64,000 nt of DNA from Aeromonas diversa CDC 2478-85 (GCF_000819805.1 NZ_CDCE01000035.1:17565-81564); one strand, 5' to 3'; counted from the stretch's first letter, positions 1 to 8,767 are shown. The notes: generated by a model not told the origin, from the sequence alone. A program made the numbers and translations.

Positions 1-270
1 GTAGTGATCGTAACGACCCTTGAGCCAGTCGAGATCGGCCTCGAAGATGCCCAGGCGTCCGCGTACCGAGCCGTTGAGGTTGTAGATGAGTCGCTGCAAG
101 CGATCGAGATCGACCGCCACCTCGTCCACCCCGTCCGGCAGCATGGCCATCACGGCACCCACCTGAGAGCAGAGCTCGTCGGTGGCGATCTCATAGTCAC
201 ACTGGAGCCGGGTCTCGAAGATGAAGGGATAGCAGAGCTCGCGCTTGTCGCGCGGGTGTTTCGGGTTCAT
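1..270 (-). CDS. partial gene, possible PduO-like cob(I)alamin adenosyltransferase relative
   Basis: Ninety codons are open from an ATG at 270 to the left edge, so the C-terminal part is missing. The segment ATDELCSQVGAVMAML, then RLIYNLNGSVRGRL and EADLDWLKGRYDHY, recalls the helical core of PduO-type ATP:corrinoid adenosyltransferases (DELN-like helix, an LF-like helix, and a final acidic helix ending near D-x-Y). The family's N-terminal ATP loop is not obvious, so this may be a divergent relative. The assignment is from memory of the family pattern and is tentative. The ribosome binding site is weak. The gene is read in the same direction as the DUF5610 gene upstream of it, 65 bases away. 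Confidence 0.5.
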   Translation of the reverse strand, partial: MNPKHPRDKRELCYPFIFETRLQCDYEIATDELCSQVGAVMAMLPDGVDEVAVDLDRLQRLIYNLNGSVRGRLGIFEADLDWLKGRYDHY

Positions 271-335
271 GAGGCGTGGTCGCTGGTGGAACGGTCAGCC
301 AGTGTGCCAGCGCCGGGCGGCGCTGGCAAACCGGG

Positions 336-1436
336 TCAGCCGAGCAGGCGCAGGGCGTCCAGCAGGCGTTGGTTGAAGCCGGTGAAGCGTCCCTGTTCCG
401 CCACATCGTGCCCTTGAGCCCCCAGCACCGACTGGGTGAGCTGTTGCTGGCTGTCGGGGGGGAGTTGCTGATCGGCGCGCTGTTGCCAGTCCGTCAGCTT
501 GGGCAGGTAGTCGGCCAGCGGCTTGAGGGCGTCTTGCAGTGTGTTGCCCTGGTAGGCCGCGCTCATCTTGCTGTGCTGCTTGAGCTTGAGGCTGAAGCCG
601 ACCAGCTGGCTGTCGTCAAGCTGCAGATCGCCCACCTTGCCCATCAGCTCATCCAGGTTGCCCGAGAAGAAGGACTGGCCCAGCTCGTCGATACCCTTGA
701 TCAGCTTGCCGATGGCGCCCATCTCCTCGTCGCTGAGATCCCCCTGCAGCGAGAAGCTGAAGCTCTGGCTGTTCTGGAAACTCACCTTGCTGCCCTTGTC
801 CCCCTGATCGTGCTTGAACTGCCAACTGTCGTTGAAGCGCAGCACCACCTTGTCACCGTCCTTGGTCTGGATCTCGAGGGAGCCTTGCTGGCGGCTTGCC
901 ATCTCGATTGAGGCCATTTCGGTGGGGGAGATATCGCCGAAGAACTCCTTCTCGAACTGATCGAGCCCCTCCTGGATCAGCTTGTAGCTCTGATCGATAC
1001 CGGTCTTGATGTCTTCGTTGTCGGTGGCATAGTCGCCGAGCATCTTCTTGGCCTCGGCGAAGCCCATGTCGACGCCCTTGCGAGCCTGCTCCATCATCTT
1101 GGTCAGGCTGTCGTCATCCTTGCCATCGGCGCGCGCCATGCCCATTCGGCCCGTGACGAAGGAGAGCACGTTCTTGGACACCTCTTCGAAGTCGAACAGG
1201 GTGTCTGGCGTGACTTCCTCGGTCTGCTTGGGGGCCTGGTACTTGGCACCGTTGAGCTCGAGGCTGAATTGCAGCGCCTGCTGCACCAGCACCTGAGCCC
1301 ACTTGGGCCGGCCGTGTAGCGAGACCTGATCGGTCCGATCCTGGCTCTGGGTTTCCCCTGTAGCGGCCTGAGCCTTGGCCTTCTGAGCCAGATCGCTGCC
1401 CTGGGCGAGCGTCTTGGCGACTCCGTCGATTTGCAT
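336..1436 (-). CDS. DUF5610 domain-containing protein
   Basis: A 366-residue soluble, acidic and Gln-rich protein with no signal peptide or membrane segment. It starts MQIDGVAKTLAQ behind a good GGAGG ribosome binding site eight bases before the ATG. Residues about 75-180 (LFDFEEVSKNVLSFVTGRM onward) match my recollection of the DUF5610 family, found in Aeromonas, Shewanella and Vibrio. The C-terminal half has alternating polar segments and an SFSFSLQGDLSDEE stretch. No catalytic motif is evident and the function is unknown. It is divergent from trmA, with 154 bases between the starts. Confidence 0.7.
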   Translation of the reverse strand: MQIDGVAKTLAQGSDLAQKAKAQAATGETQSQDRTDQVSLHGRPKWAQVLVQQALQFSLELNGAKYQAPKQTEEVTPDTLFDFEEVSKNVLSFVTGRMGMARADGKDDDSLTKMMEQARKGVDMGFAEAKKMLGDYATDNEDIKTGIDQSYKLIQEGLDQFEKEFFGDISPTEMASIEMASRQQGSLEIQTKDGDKVVLRFNDSWQFKHDQGDKGSKVSFQNSQSFSFSLQGDLSDEEMGAIGKLIKGIDELGQSFFSGNLDELMGKVGDLQLDDSQLVGFSLKLKQHSKMSAAYQGNTLQDALKPLADYLPKLTDWQQRADQQLPPDSQQQLTQSVLGAQGHDVAEQGRFTGFNQRLLDALRLLG

Positions 1437-1590
1437 GCTTATATCCTCCCCACATGCCCCCGTGATCTTGCTATCGGCCTGACTGGATAAATCTTGACCA
1501 CAAAAAACTGGACAACCGTCACTCGCCTCTTAAAATCCCCCCCTCGGGCTCGTGCCCGCCCCGTTTTCGGCTTCGTCCATGAGGTATTCG

Positions 1591-2685
1591 ATGAGTCACA
1601 CCCCGGCTGCCTATCAGCAGCAACTCGACGCCAAGGCCGAGCGCCTGCGTGCCCTGTTTGCCGCCTTCCAACCGCCCGCGCTCGAGGTGTTCGCCTCGCC
1701 GGCCGAGCACTATCGTATGCGCGCCGAGTTTCGCATCTGGCACGACGGAGATGACCTCTATCACATCATGTTCGATCAGGAGACCCGCCAGCGTATTCGG
1801 GTCGATCAGTTCCCGGCGGCGAGTCGTCTCATCAACGACCTGATGCCGTGCGTGCTGGCCGGGATCAAGCCTGATCCGCTGCTGCGCCGCAAGCTGTTCC
1901 AGATCGACTATCTCTCGACCCGCTCCGGCCAGGTGATCGTCAGCCTGCTCTATCATCGCAAGCTCGACGAGCAGTGGCAGAGTGCCGCCGAGGCGCTGCG
2001 CGCCAGCCTGCGCGAACAGGGCTTCGATCTTCAGCTCATCGGCCGCGCCCACAAGCAGAAGATCTGCCTGGAGCAGGAGTTTGTCGACGAGGTGCTGGAG
2101 GTCGAGGGGCGTCACTATACCTACCGCCAGGTAGAAAACAGCTTCACCCAACCCAACGCCGAGATTAACCAGAAGATGCTGACCTGGGCGCGCGACGTGA
2201 CTCGCGAGAGCGAAGGGGACCTGCTGGAACTTTACTGTGGTAACGGCAACTTCTCCATCGCCCTGGCCGAGAACTTTGACCGGGTGCTGGCCACCGAGAT
2301 CGCCAAGCCGAGCGTGGAGTCGGCCCAGTTCAACATCGCCGCCAACGGCATCGACAACCTCATCATACTGCGCATGTCGGCCGAGGAGTTCACCATGGCG
2401 ATGCGTGGCGAGCGGGAGTTCAACCGCCTCAAGGGGATCGATCTCTCGGACTACCGCTGCAACACCATCTTCGTCGACCCGCCGCGCGCCGGCCTGGACC
2501 CGGCCACCGTCGCGCTGGTGCAGGAGTACGACCATATCCTCTACATCTCCTGCAACCCCGAGACCCTGCAAGAGAACATGGCCGTGCTCGGCGAGACTCA
2601 CGAGATCGCCCGCTTCGCCCTGTTCGATCAGTTCCCCTGGACTCATCACATGGAAGCCGGCGTCTACCTGCGCCGCAAGGGGTAA
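1591..2685 (+). CDS. trmA: tRNA (uracil-54-C5)-methyltransferase TrmA
   Basis: This 364-residue protein makes the 5-methyluridine at position 54 of the tRNA T-loop using S-adenosylmethionine. The N-terminal part (1-180) is the tRNA-binding region. The Rossmann methyltransferase fold carries [12 protein letters not shown] (SAM site), [10 protein letters not shown], and YISCNPETL with the catalytic nucleophilic Cys, and the protein ends near HHMEAGVYL, which holds the general-base Glu. Length agrees with E. coli TrmA (366). The ATG at 1591 is preferred over upstream in-frame starts because GAGG lies six bases before it. An intrinsic terminator follows directly, so it appears monocistronic. Confidence 0.95.
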   Translation: MSHTPAAYQQQLDAKAERLRALFAAFQPPALEVFASPAEHYRMRAEFRIWHDGDDLYHIMFDQETRQRIRVDQFPAASRLINDLMPCVLAGIKPDPLLRRKLFQIDYLSTRSGQVIVSLLYHRKLDEQWQSAAEALRASLREQGFDLQLIGRAHKQKICLEQEFVDEVLEVEGRHYTYRQVENSFTQPNAEINQKMLTWARDVTRESEGDLLELYCGNGNFSIALAENFDRVLATEIAKPSVESAQFNIAANGIDNLIILRMSAEEFTMAMRGEREFNRLKGIDLSDYRCNTIFVDPPRAGLDPATVALVQEYDHILYISCNPETLQENMAVLGETHEIARFALFDQFPWTHHMEAGVYLRRKG

Positions 2686-2694
2686 GCGTAAGAA

Positions 2695-2717
2695 GGGAGC
2701 CATCGGCTCCCTTTTTT
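2695..2717 (+). terminator. intrinsic terminator after trmA
   Basis: A perfect seven-base stem GGGAGCC/GGCTCCC with an ATC loop is followed by six T residues, nine bases after the trmA stop. Confidence 0.9.
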
Positions 2718-2767
2718 AATGCCAGGTCACCGCCCGGGTTTCCCTCCGCGAGACGGCCGCCGGGAAT

Positions 2768-2783
2768 TGCGAACGGCTTCTCA
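2768..2783 (+). promoter_or_regulatory. candidate CRP site of the tna operon
   Basis: TGCGA, six bases, TCTCA: each half differs by one base from the CRP consensus TGTGA-N6-TCACA. Its centre (2775.5) lies 61.5 bases upstream of the start point predicted from the promoter at 2803-2830, the spacing known for E. coli tna, which is activated by cAMP-CRP. The match is moderate; the position supports it. Confidence 0.6.
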
Positions 2784-2802
2784 GTTTGCCGGTTTTTTCA
2801 TC

Positions 2803-2830
2803 TTGTCTGTGGCACTTTCTTGCCCATAAT
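2803..2830 (+). promoter_or_regulatory. sigma-70 promoter of tnaCA
   Basis: A TTGTCT -35 and CATAAT -10 are separated by 16 bases. Transcription would begin near 2837, giving a leader of about 290 bases that contains tnaC. Confidence 0.65.
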
Positions 2831-2874
2831 GAGGCGTGTTAATTTTTCGTTATCACTCCCGACGGGTGGGTACC

Positions 2875-2949
2875 ATGAACAGCAGATTCATATCCCGCAA
2901 GTGGTTCAATCTCGATCGCAAGATCGCCTTCTTCTTTCCGCATCCCTGA
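2875..2949 (+). CDS. tnaC: TnaC tryptophanase operon leader peptide
   Basis: A 24-codon reading frame, [14 protein letters not shown] then [10 protein letters not shown], ends in TGA. The KWFN-x-D-x-KI core is the conserved part of TnaC. In E. coli, Trp12, Asp16 and Pro24 are needed for tryptophan-induced ribosome stalling at the stop codon. Here Trp10 and Asp14 have the same spacing to Pro22 (12 and 8 residues), but two more residues, His-Pro, follow before the stop. An extension after the key Pro is also known, as I recall, in Proteus. The peptide should sense free tryptophan and allow read-through into tnaA, 176 bases downstream. Confidence 0.93.
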   Translation: MNSRFISRKWFNLDRKIAFFFPHP

Positions 2950-2957
2950 GTCCACCC

Positions 2958-3092
2958 CGGGGGCCTGTGGCCCCCGCATGCGCGCCTGATGCGCGCAGAC
3001 TCCTTATCTCCATATGCGTGTCGCCCTCTGCCTCAGTGGCGGTTCGGCGCATACCCGGAACACTATCTTCCTTCGGCGTTGATGCGCCGAAC
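2958..3092 (+). promoter_or_regulatory. structured tnaC-tnaA intercistronic leader
   Basis: Three perfect inverted repeats lie between tnaC and tnaA. The first is C58-GGGGGCC/GGCCCCC-G76 at 2958-2976, starting nine bases after the tnaC stop. The second is TGCGCGC/GCGCGCA at 2979-2997. The third is an 11-base stem GTTCGGCGCAT/ATGCGCCGAAC at 3042-3052 and 3082-3092 with a 29-base loop. None is followed by a T-run, so they are not ordinary intrinsic terminators. In E. coli this region holds the boxA and rut sites for Rho termination. The hairpins could be pause sites or processing structures; that is inference. Confidence 0.55.
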
Positions 3093-3125
3093 GGATCACC
3101 TCAGGGTGAAAAGAGAGGCAATCTC

Positions 3126-4577
3126 ATGGAACATTTCAAGCATCTTCCCGAACCCTTTCGCATTCGTGTCATCGAGCCGGTAAAACGCACCACCCGTGCT
3201 TACCGCGAGGCGGCGATCAAGCAGGCGGGTATGAACCCCTTCCTGCTCGACAGCGAAGACGTCTTCATCGATCTGCTGACCGACAGCGGCACCGGCGCCA
3301 TCACCCAGGAGATGCAGGCGGCCATGCTGCGCGGTGACGAGGCCTACAGCGGCAGCCGCAGCTTCCATGCCCTGCGCCACGCGGTGCAGGATATCTTCGG
3401 GTACGAGCTGACCATACCGACCCATCAGGGGCGCGGCGCCGAGCAGATCTACATCCCGGTGCTGATCAAGAAGCGCGAGAGGGAGAAAGGGCTGGATCGC
3501 AGCAAGATGGTGGCGCTCTCCAACTACTTCTTCGACACCACCCAGGGTCACACCCAGATCAACTGCTGTGTGGCGAAGAACGTCTACACCAAGGAGGCGT
3601 TCGACACCGCTGTCACCGCCGACTTCAAGGGCAACTTCGATCTCGACAAGCTCGAGGCAGCCATCCAGGAGGCGGGCCCGGCCAACGTGCCCTATATCGT
3701 CTGCACCATTACCTGCAACTCGGCCGGGGGCCAGCCGGTCTCCATCGCCAACCTCAAGGCGGTCTATGCCATCGCCCGCCGCTACGAGATCCCGGTGATC
3801 ATGGACTCCGCCCGCTTCGCCGAGAACGCCTACTTCATCCAGCAGCGCGAGAGCGGCTACGCCGACTGGAGCATAGAGCAGATCACCCGCGAGGCCTACC
3901 GATATGCCGACGGCCTCGCCATGTCGGCCAAGAAGGACGCCATGGTGCCCATGGGCGGCCTGCTCTGCTTCAAGGACGAGTCGATGCTGGACGTTTACAA
4001 CGAGTGCCGCACCCTGTGCGTGGTGCAGGAGGGCTTCCCCACCTATGGCGGCCTGGAAGGGGGCGCCATGGAGCGGCTGGCGGTCGGTTTGCGCGACGGC
4101 ATGCGTCAGGAGTGGCTCGCCTACCGCATCCAGCAGGTGCAGTACCTGGTCGAGGGGCTGGAGGCGATCGGCGTGGTCTGTCAGCAGCCGGGGGGCCACG
4201 CGGCCTTCGTCGATGCGGGTAAGCTGCTGCCCCACATCCCGGCGGGTCAGTTCCCGGCCCACGCCCTGGCCTGCGAGCTCTACAGGGTCGCCGGCATCCG
4301 CGCGGTCGAGATCGGTTCCCTGTTGCAGGGGCGTGACCCGGCCACCGGCCAGCAGATGGCCTGCCCGGCGGAGCTGCTGCGCCTGACCATACCGCGTGCC
4401 ACCTACACCCAAACCCACATGGACTTCATCATAGAGGCGTTCCAGGAGGTCAAGAAGAACGCCGCCAACATCAAGGGGCTCACCTTCAGCTACGAGCCGC
4501 CTGTGCTGCGCCACTTCACCGCCCGCCTCGAAGAGGTCGAGCCGGTGACCGCCAGAGAGCCGGTGTTTCAACCCTAG
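3126..4577 (+). CDS. tnaA: tryptophanase (L-tryptophan indole-lyase)
   Basis: This 483-residue cytoplasmic PLP enzyme splits L-tryptophan into indole, pyruvate and ammonia. The family signature is complete: the segment [14 protein letters not shown] contains the PLP-binding Lys (residue 270), and the [18 protein letters not shown] and [15 protein letters not shown] blocks are all intact. It is slightly longer than the E. coli protein (471). The chosen ATG has AGAGG about eight bases upstream and gives the conserved start [20 protein letters not shown]. The gene is controlled by the upstream tnaC leader. The usual partner permease gene tnaB is not next to it; an aromatic permease lies 1.8 kb further on, beyond two other genes. 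Confidence 0.97.
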   Translation: MEHFKHLPEPFRIRVIEPVKRTTRAYREAAIKQAGMNPFLLDSEDVFIDLLTDSGTGAITQEMQAAMLRGDEAYSGSRSFHALRHAVQDIFGYELTIPTHQGRGAEQIYIPVLIKKREREKGLDRSKMVALSNYFFDTTQGHTQINCCVAKNVYTKEAFDTAVTADFKGNFDLDKLEAAIQEAGPANVPYIVCTITCNSAGGQPVSIANLKAVYAIARRYEIPVIMDSARFAENAYFIQQRESGYADWSIEQITREAYRYADGLAMSAKKDAMVPMGGLLCFKDESMLDVYNECRTLCVVQEGFPTYGGLEGGAMERLAVGLRDGMRQEWLAYRIQQVQYLVEGLEAIGVVCQQPGGHAAFVDAGKLLPHIPAGQFPAHALACELYRVAGIRAVEIGSLLQGRDPATGQQMACPAELLRLTIPRATYTQTHMDFIIEAFQEVKKNAANIKGLTFSYEPPVLRHFTARLEEVEPVTAREPVFQP

Positions 4578-4651
4578 GAGAGCGTCAGATCAAAACCCAC
4601 CTCTGAGATGTCAGTTATTCTGCCGGCACGTGGTGAGGTGGGGGAGTCGAT

Positions 4652-5860
4652 GTGACCGGGATTGAAGCGCTGACGCTGGCGGCCGGGGTGAGTGCCCTGG
4701 CCTGGGGGCTGCTGCAGAAGCGGGGCTGGCCGACGGGGTTGGCCCTGGTGGCTGTGGTGGCCGCCTGGCTGGTGGCGGCCGATCTCCGGCTCTGGGTCGC
4801 ACTGGCGCTGGTGGTCATAGCCCTCTGGCTGTGGCGGCGCGGGTACCCCAATGCCGAGTCGGCCACGGCGAAGAGGCTGCGGGAAGGGACGCGGCACCTG
4901 CTGCTGCTCTCCTGGGCCCTGGTGGCGGGCCAGTACCTCGTCTACCTGTGGCAGCTTGGCCGGGGCGAGACGCCGCTGCTGGCGCGCCCCGACGTGGTCG
5001 ATGCCTTCCTGCCCATCGCCGGGGGCTTGGGGCTGCGTGCCTGGGGTCAGCTCGGGGTGACTGACCCGCACCACCCGGCGGCGACCGTCAGTGTGCTGGT
5101 GCTCACGCTGTCGGCCCTGCTGCTCGGGCGCAGCTTCTGCGGCTGGGCCTGCCCGCTCGGGGTGGTCGGCGAGTGGCTGCACCGGCTGCGTCGCCGGTGG
5201 CTACCGGGGGAGTGGACTCCTCCGCGCTGGCTCGACGGGGTGCTGCGGGCCCAGAAGTGGCTGGTGCTGGGATTCCTGCTCTTCATCATAGTGCTGGCGG
5301 TGCCGACGGCGGCCCTGCCCGGCTATCTCGCCAGCGCCTACCATCAGGCCGCCGACATGAAGATGGGGGCCTTCTTCTTCAACCTGACCCTGATCTCTGG
5401 CCTGTGTCTGGGCTGGGTGGTCCTGCTCACCGTCACCTTCCACCAGGGATTCTGTCGCTATCTCTGCCCCTATGGCGCCTGGCTGGGGCTGTTTGGCATG
5501 CTCTCACCAATGCGCATTCGCCGGGATCCGGCGCTCTGCCTGCGAAGCCAGGGACACGACTGCGACAAGTGCAGCCGGGCCTGCCCGTCACGCATAGCGG
5601 TGCATCAGGTGATCGCGGTGAGAAATCTGGAATGCAGCGACTGCCGTCGCTGCATCCAGGCCTGCCCCACACGGGCCGACGCCCTGCACCTGGGCACGAG
5701 GCGGCGCAGGGTGAGCGCGCCGCTCCAGCTGGCGCTGCTCTGCTTGTTTCTGTTCCTGCTGCCGCTGCTGGCACATGGCCTGCTCGATCTCTGGGTCAGC
5801 CAGACGCCCCTGGCGGTGCGGCGCCATCTGCTCGAAATCCTGCCGGCGCTCACTCACTAG
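4652..5860 (+). CDS. polytopic membrane 4Fe-4S protein, NapH/YccM-like
   Basis: A 402-residue integral membrane protein starting at GTG with GGGGAG six bases upstream. It has at least seven hydrophobic segments. Two membrane-proximal Cys motifs, FCGWACPLG (near residue 163) and CRYLCPYG (near 268), are typical of the NapH/NosR/CcoG group. Two ferredoxin-type clusters follow, CDKCSRACP (near 304) and CSDCRRCIQACP (near 328), and a last membrane helix closes the protein. Such proteins pass electrons from the quinone pool or across the membrane; the partner here is unknown because no terminal reductase is nearby. It sits 74 bases after tnaA and could be co-transcribed with it. Confidence 0.82.
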   Translation: MTGIEALTLAAGVSALAWGLLQKRGWPTGLALVAVVAAWLVAADLRLWVALALVVIALWLWRRGYPNAESATAKRLREGTRHLLLLSWALVAGQYLVYLWQLGRGETPLLARPDVVDAFLPIAGGLGLRAWGQLGVTDPHHPAATVSVLVLTLSALLLGRSFCGWACPLGVVGEWLHRLRRRWLPGEWTPPRWLDGVLRAQKWLVLGFLLFIIVLAVPTAALPGYLASAYHQAADMKMGAFFFNLTLISGLCLGWVVLLTVTFHQGFCRYLCPYGAWLGLFGMLSPMRIRRDPALCLRSQGHDCDKCSRACPSRIAVHQVIAVRNLECSDCRRCIQACPTRADALHLGTRRRRVSAPLQLALLCLFLFLLPLLAHGLLDLWVSQTPLAVRRHLLEILPALTH

Positions 5861-6227
5861 CCGAGTGGCGGCCAAACAGATAGAGCATGGTGGCCATGGC
5901 GGCCAGCACCAGCAGGGAGGCGAGGGAGAGCACCGGCTCGACCCGCTCGGCCGGCATCAACTTGCCGTAGAGCAGGAACAGGCCCACCGCCATCAGCAGG
6001 GCGCCGCCCTGGTGCAGATAGAACTGGATCTGGGCCAGCCGGCCGGTCGGGTTACCGAGCCAGAGGCGGTGGCAGAGACCGTAGATAAAGGAAACCACGA
6101 AACCGACCAGCATGATGTGAGCATGGGTGACAAACTGGCCGTGATTCTGGCTGGCCGCCATATGGATGCCGAGCAACATGCCGAGCAGGGCGTAACAGAG
6201 GGCGCAGACAACAAACTTCCTGTCCAT
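5850..6227 (-). CDS. small four-helix membrane protein with HAH motif (heme-copper oxidase subunit I-like family)
   Basis: A 125-residue, very hydrophobic protein with about four membrane helices. The motif VTHAHIMLVGFV, plus conserved His residues at QNHGQ, CHRLW and LHQGG, resembles small proteins often annotated as cytochrome c oxidase subunit I-like; His pairs within helices suggest heme or metal binding. That relation is recalled, not tested. AGGA precedes the ATG at a good distance. Its 3' end overlaps the end of the convergent iron-sulfur gene by 11 bases. It is divergent from the aromatic permease gene. Confidence 0.6.
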   Translation of the reverse strand: MDRKFVVCALCYALLGMLLGIHMAASQNHGQFVTHAHIMLVGFVVSFIYGLCHRLWLGNPTGRLAQIQFYLHQGGALLMAVGLFLLYGKLMPAERVEPVLSLASLLVLAAMATMLYLFGRHSASE

Positions 6228-6419
6228 GGAGACTTCCTCCCCGAGGTGATGAGAGGAGTATAGGTTCGCGGGCGGGATTCAGTTTGATGCGAGGGGGGAA
6301 GCAGGGTAAAGTCCCCAGGCGCGGCGGCCAGGGGCTGCCGTTTTCATGAGCGCCCCCTAGGGAGGGCCGGGGCGTCGGAGTGCCCCATCTTCGCAATCGT
6401 ATGGCAAGGAGTCAGAGAG

Positions 6420-7631
6420 ATGGAACACAAACCATCCTTGGTGGGCGGGGCATGCATCATTGCCGGCGTCTGTGTGGGGGCCGGCATGCTGGGCTTGCCG
6501 AGTGCCGGGGCGGGCGCCTGGACCCTCTGGTCCCTGCTCGCGGTGGCGCTGACCATGGTGGTGATGACGGTGTCGGGCTGGATGCTGCTCGAATCCTACA
6601 AGGGCTATCCGCTGCGCGTCTCCTTCGACACCGTGACCCGGGATCTGCTGGGGGAGAAGATCAACGCCCTCAACAACCTGAGCGTCTACTTCGTCGGCGG
6701 CATCCTGCTCTATGCCTACATCACCTCGTCCGGCCTCATCATCCAGGAGATGACGGGGATCGGCAGTCACGCCGCCTCTGTGTTGTTTACCCTGGTCTTC
6801 TCGGCTCTGGTGTGGCACTCCACCCGGGCGGTGGACCGCATCTCTGTGCTGCTCATCATATTGATGATGCTGAGCTTCGCCTTCGGCATCTCGGGTCTGT
6901 CGATGAAGATAAGTCCCGATCTGCTGTTTGACCGCATGAGCGAGCACGCCAGCTACGCCCCCTATGCCATCGGCATGCTGCCGGTGGCGCTCACCTCGTT
7001 CGGCTATCACCACTCGGTGTCGTCGATGCGCGCCTACTACGGTGAGGAGCGCCGCGCCAGCCGCGCCATCCTGGGCGGTACCGTTATCGCCCTGGCCTTC
7101 TACACCGTCTGGCTGCTGAGCGTGTTCGGCAACCTGCCGCGCGGCGAGTTTGGCCCTGTCATCGAACAGGGTGGCAACGTGGATGCCCTGCTGAAGGCGC
7201 TCGGCTCGGTGATCGAGTCCAAGGCGGTGGCGAGCGCCCTCAACGCCTTCTCCATGGCGGCGATCCTCTCCTCCTTCATCGGGGTGGGGCTCGGGGTGTT
7301 TGACTACCTGGCGGACTTGTTCAAGTTCGACAACAGCCGCGGTGGCCGCGCCAAGTCCTGGGCGGTGACCTTCCTGCCGCCGCTGGTGCTCTCCTTGCTG
7401 TTCCCGTTCGGCTTCCTGGTGGCCATCGGCTACGCCGGCGCCGTCGCCACCCTGTGGACCTGCATCATCCCGCCCCTGCTGGCGTGGAAGGTGCGCAGCA
7501 TGGGCAAGCACGAGGGCTTCCGCGCCCCGGGCGGCATCGCCATGATCGCCCTGGTGATCGTCTTCGGTGTGCTGACCGCCGCCTTCCACCTGCTCAACAT
7601 GGTGGGCTGGCTGCCGGCCTATACGGGTTAA
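6420..7631 (+). CDS. aromatic amino acid permease (HAAAP family, TnaB/Mtr/TyrP-like)
   Basis: A 403-residue inner membrane protein with about eleven hydrophobic helices. The N-terminus GGACIIAGVCVGAGMLGLPS is the unwound-helix-1 signature of the hydroxy/aromatic amino acid permease family, proton-driven importers of Trp or Tyr. The later FGYHHSVSSMRAYYG block also fits Mtr/TnaB/TyrP. Because tnaA lies 1.8 kb upstream without tnaB beside it, import of tryptophan for tryptophanase is a reasonable guess, but substrate cannot be read from the sequence. AAGGAG precedes the ATG. A strong terminator hairpin follows. Confidence 0.85.
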   Translation: MEHKPSLVGGACIIAGVCVGAGMLGLPSAGAGAWTLWSLLAVALTMVVMTVSGWMLLESYKGYPLRVSFDTVTRDLLGEKINALNNLSVYFVGGILLYAYITSSGLIIQEMTGIGSHAASVLFTLVFSALVWHSTRAVDRISVLLIILMMLSFAFGISGLSMKISPDLLFDRMSEHASYAPYAIGMLPVALTSFGYHHSVSSMRAYYGEERRASRAILGGTVIALAFYTVWLLSVFGNLPRGEFGPVIEQGGNVDALLKALGSVIESKAVASALNAFSMAAILSSFIGVGLGVFDYLADLFKFDNSRGGRAKSWAVTFLPPLVLSLLFPFGFLVAIGYAGAVATLWTCIIPPLLAWKVRSMGKHEGFRAPGGIAMIALVIVFGVLTAAFHLLNMVGWLPAYTG

Positions 7632-7650
7632 GCCACTGACGTGGAAAGCA

Positions 7651-7680
7651 AAAAACGGCGCCTTCGGGCGCCGTTGTTGT
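7651..7680. terminator. bidirectional intrinsic terminator
   Basis: Stem ACGGCGCC/GGCGCCGT with a TTCG loop (7655-7674). The flanking A-run on the left gives a U-tract to the leftward EAL transcript; on the right the tract is only TGTTGTT for the permease transcript. Confidence 0.85.
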
Positions 7681-7687
7681 TGGTGAG

Positions 7688-8458
7688 TCAGAACCGGGTG
7701 AAGTCCACCGGCGGCAGCGTCTCAAAGCCTGGTCTGGCGAAGAAGTAGCCCTGCATCAGGTCAACCCCCATGGTCTGCAGGCACGCCAGCTCCTCTCGGG
7801 TTTCGACCCCCTCGGCGAGCACAGTGATGTCGAGTTCGCGGCACATGGCCACGCTGTGGCGCACTATGGCTTGCCGCCTTGGGTCATCATCGACCCCCCG
7901 CAGCAGGTGCATGTCGAGCTTGATGATGTCTGGCTGGAAGTCGGCCAGCCGGTTCAGGCCGGAATAGCCGGCCCCAAAGTCATCGAGGGCCGTGATGAAG
8001 CCCCGCGTGTGGTAGTACTCTATGATGTCGCGAATGTGCTGGTTATCGCTGACCCGCTCGTCTTCCGTGATTTCAAACATGATGCGCTCGACGGGAAAGT
8101 GGTGCTCGTTGGCGGCCTGCAGTGTGGTACGGATGCAGCGCTCCGGCCGATAGACGGCGTTGGGCAGAAAGTTGATGCTGAGGATCTGCTGCAACTGGAG
8201 ACGGGCCGCCAGGGCTATCGCCTTGGTGCGGCAGAGCTGGTCAAACAGATAGCGGTTCTGATCGGTAATGCGCGAGATGATGGTGTGTGCCGGCTCGTTA
8301 TTCAGTCCGCGCACCAGCGCCTCGTAACCGAAGAGGGTTTTCTGCCGGCAGTTGACGATTGGCTGAAAGGCCATGGAGAAATCAAACTCGAGCCTGGCCT
8401 CCTCGAGACACAATCTGCAACCGGATTCACCGGCTGTGCCACCCGTGACCTCTTTCAT
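7688..8458 (-). CDS. stand-alone EAL-domain cyclic-di-GMP phosphodiesterase
   Basis: A 256-residue protein consisting almost entirely of one EAL domain, which hydrolyses cyclic-di-GMP to linear pGpG. All usual active-site blocks are present: GYEALVRG (the EAL motif), SINFLPNAV, FEITEDERV, DDFGAGYSGL, DIIKLDMHL, LAEGVET and LMQGYFFARP, so it should be catalytically active. A short N-terminal piece with two Cys residues (CRLCLEEARLEF) precedes the domain and has no sensory domain, as in BLUF-lacking YcgF-like proteins. The start at 8458 was chosen because GGAAGGA lies just upstream; a longer upstream open frame has no domain content. Confidence 0.88.
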   Translation of the reverse strand: MKEVTGGTAGESGCRLCLEEARLEFDFSMAFQPIVNCRQKTLFGYEALVRGLNNEPAHTIISRITDQNRYLFDQLCRTKAIALAARLQLQQILSINFLPNAVYRPERCIRTTLQAANEHHFPVERIMFEITEDERVSDNQHIRDIIEYYHTRGFITALDDFGAGYSGLNRLADFQPDIIKLDMHLLRGVDDDPRRQAIVRHSVAMCRELDITVLAEGVETREELACLQTMGVDLMQGYFFARPGFETLPPVDFTRF

Positions 8459-8767
8459 CGCGCACCGTTCCTTCCTTGCGAGGATATGGTCAAGATTAGT
8501 GCCGTAAGTGGCTGAAAACAATCGCGAGAAAAGAAATGGCGCGAGCGCCGCCAGCGCGGTGTGAGGCCCCATATGCCACCCTTTTGCGTCACCGAGCGGC
8601 GGGTCTATAGTCAGACAGGCGACGCAGGCGATGCGAGCCCCGTATCCACCGCGCCACCCTCGATCACTCCCGTCCCCCCCCACCAGACAGCTGCTGCCCG
8701 GCAGCACGGCCGCCATGGTAGTCGGCCGTGCGTGATCCCGTGTTACCCAACCAATCGGGAGAGAGAC
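8459..8767. promoter_or_regulatory. divergent intergenic region with a promoter for the exported protein
   Basis: The 309-base gap between two divergent genes contains a plausible sigma-70 promoter for the rightward gene: TTGCGT at 8584-8589, a 16-base spacer, and TATAGT at 8606-8611, giving a leader of about 150 bases. A C-rich stretch follows. An inverted repeat of CACGGCCG and CGGCCGTG lies near 8706-8731. No leftward promoter could be chosen with confidence. Confidence 0.5.

Noticed and set aside
2820..3125. An in-frame extension upstream of tnaA that would make a 585-residue protein
   Set aside because: The extension covers the leader, in a different frame from tnaC, and has no conservation; the normal TnaA start with a ribosome binding site is at 3126.
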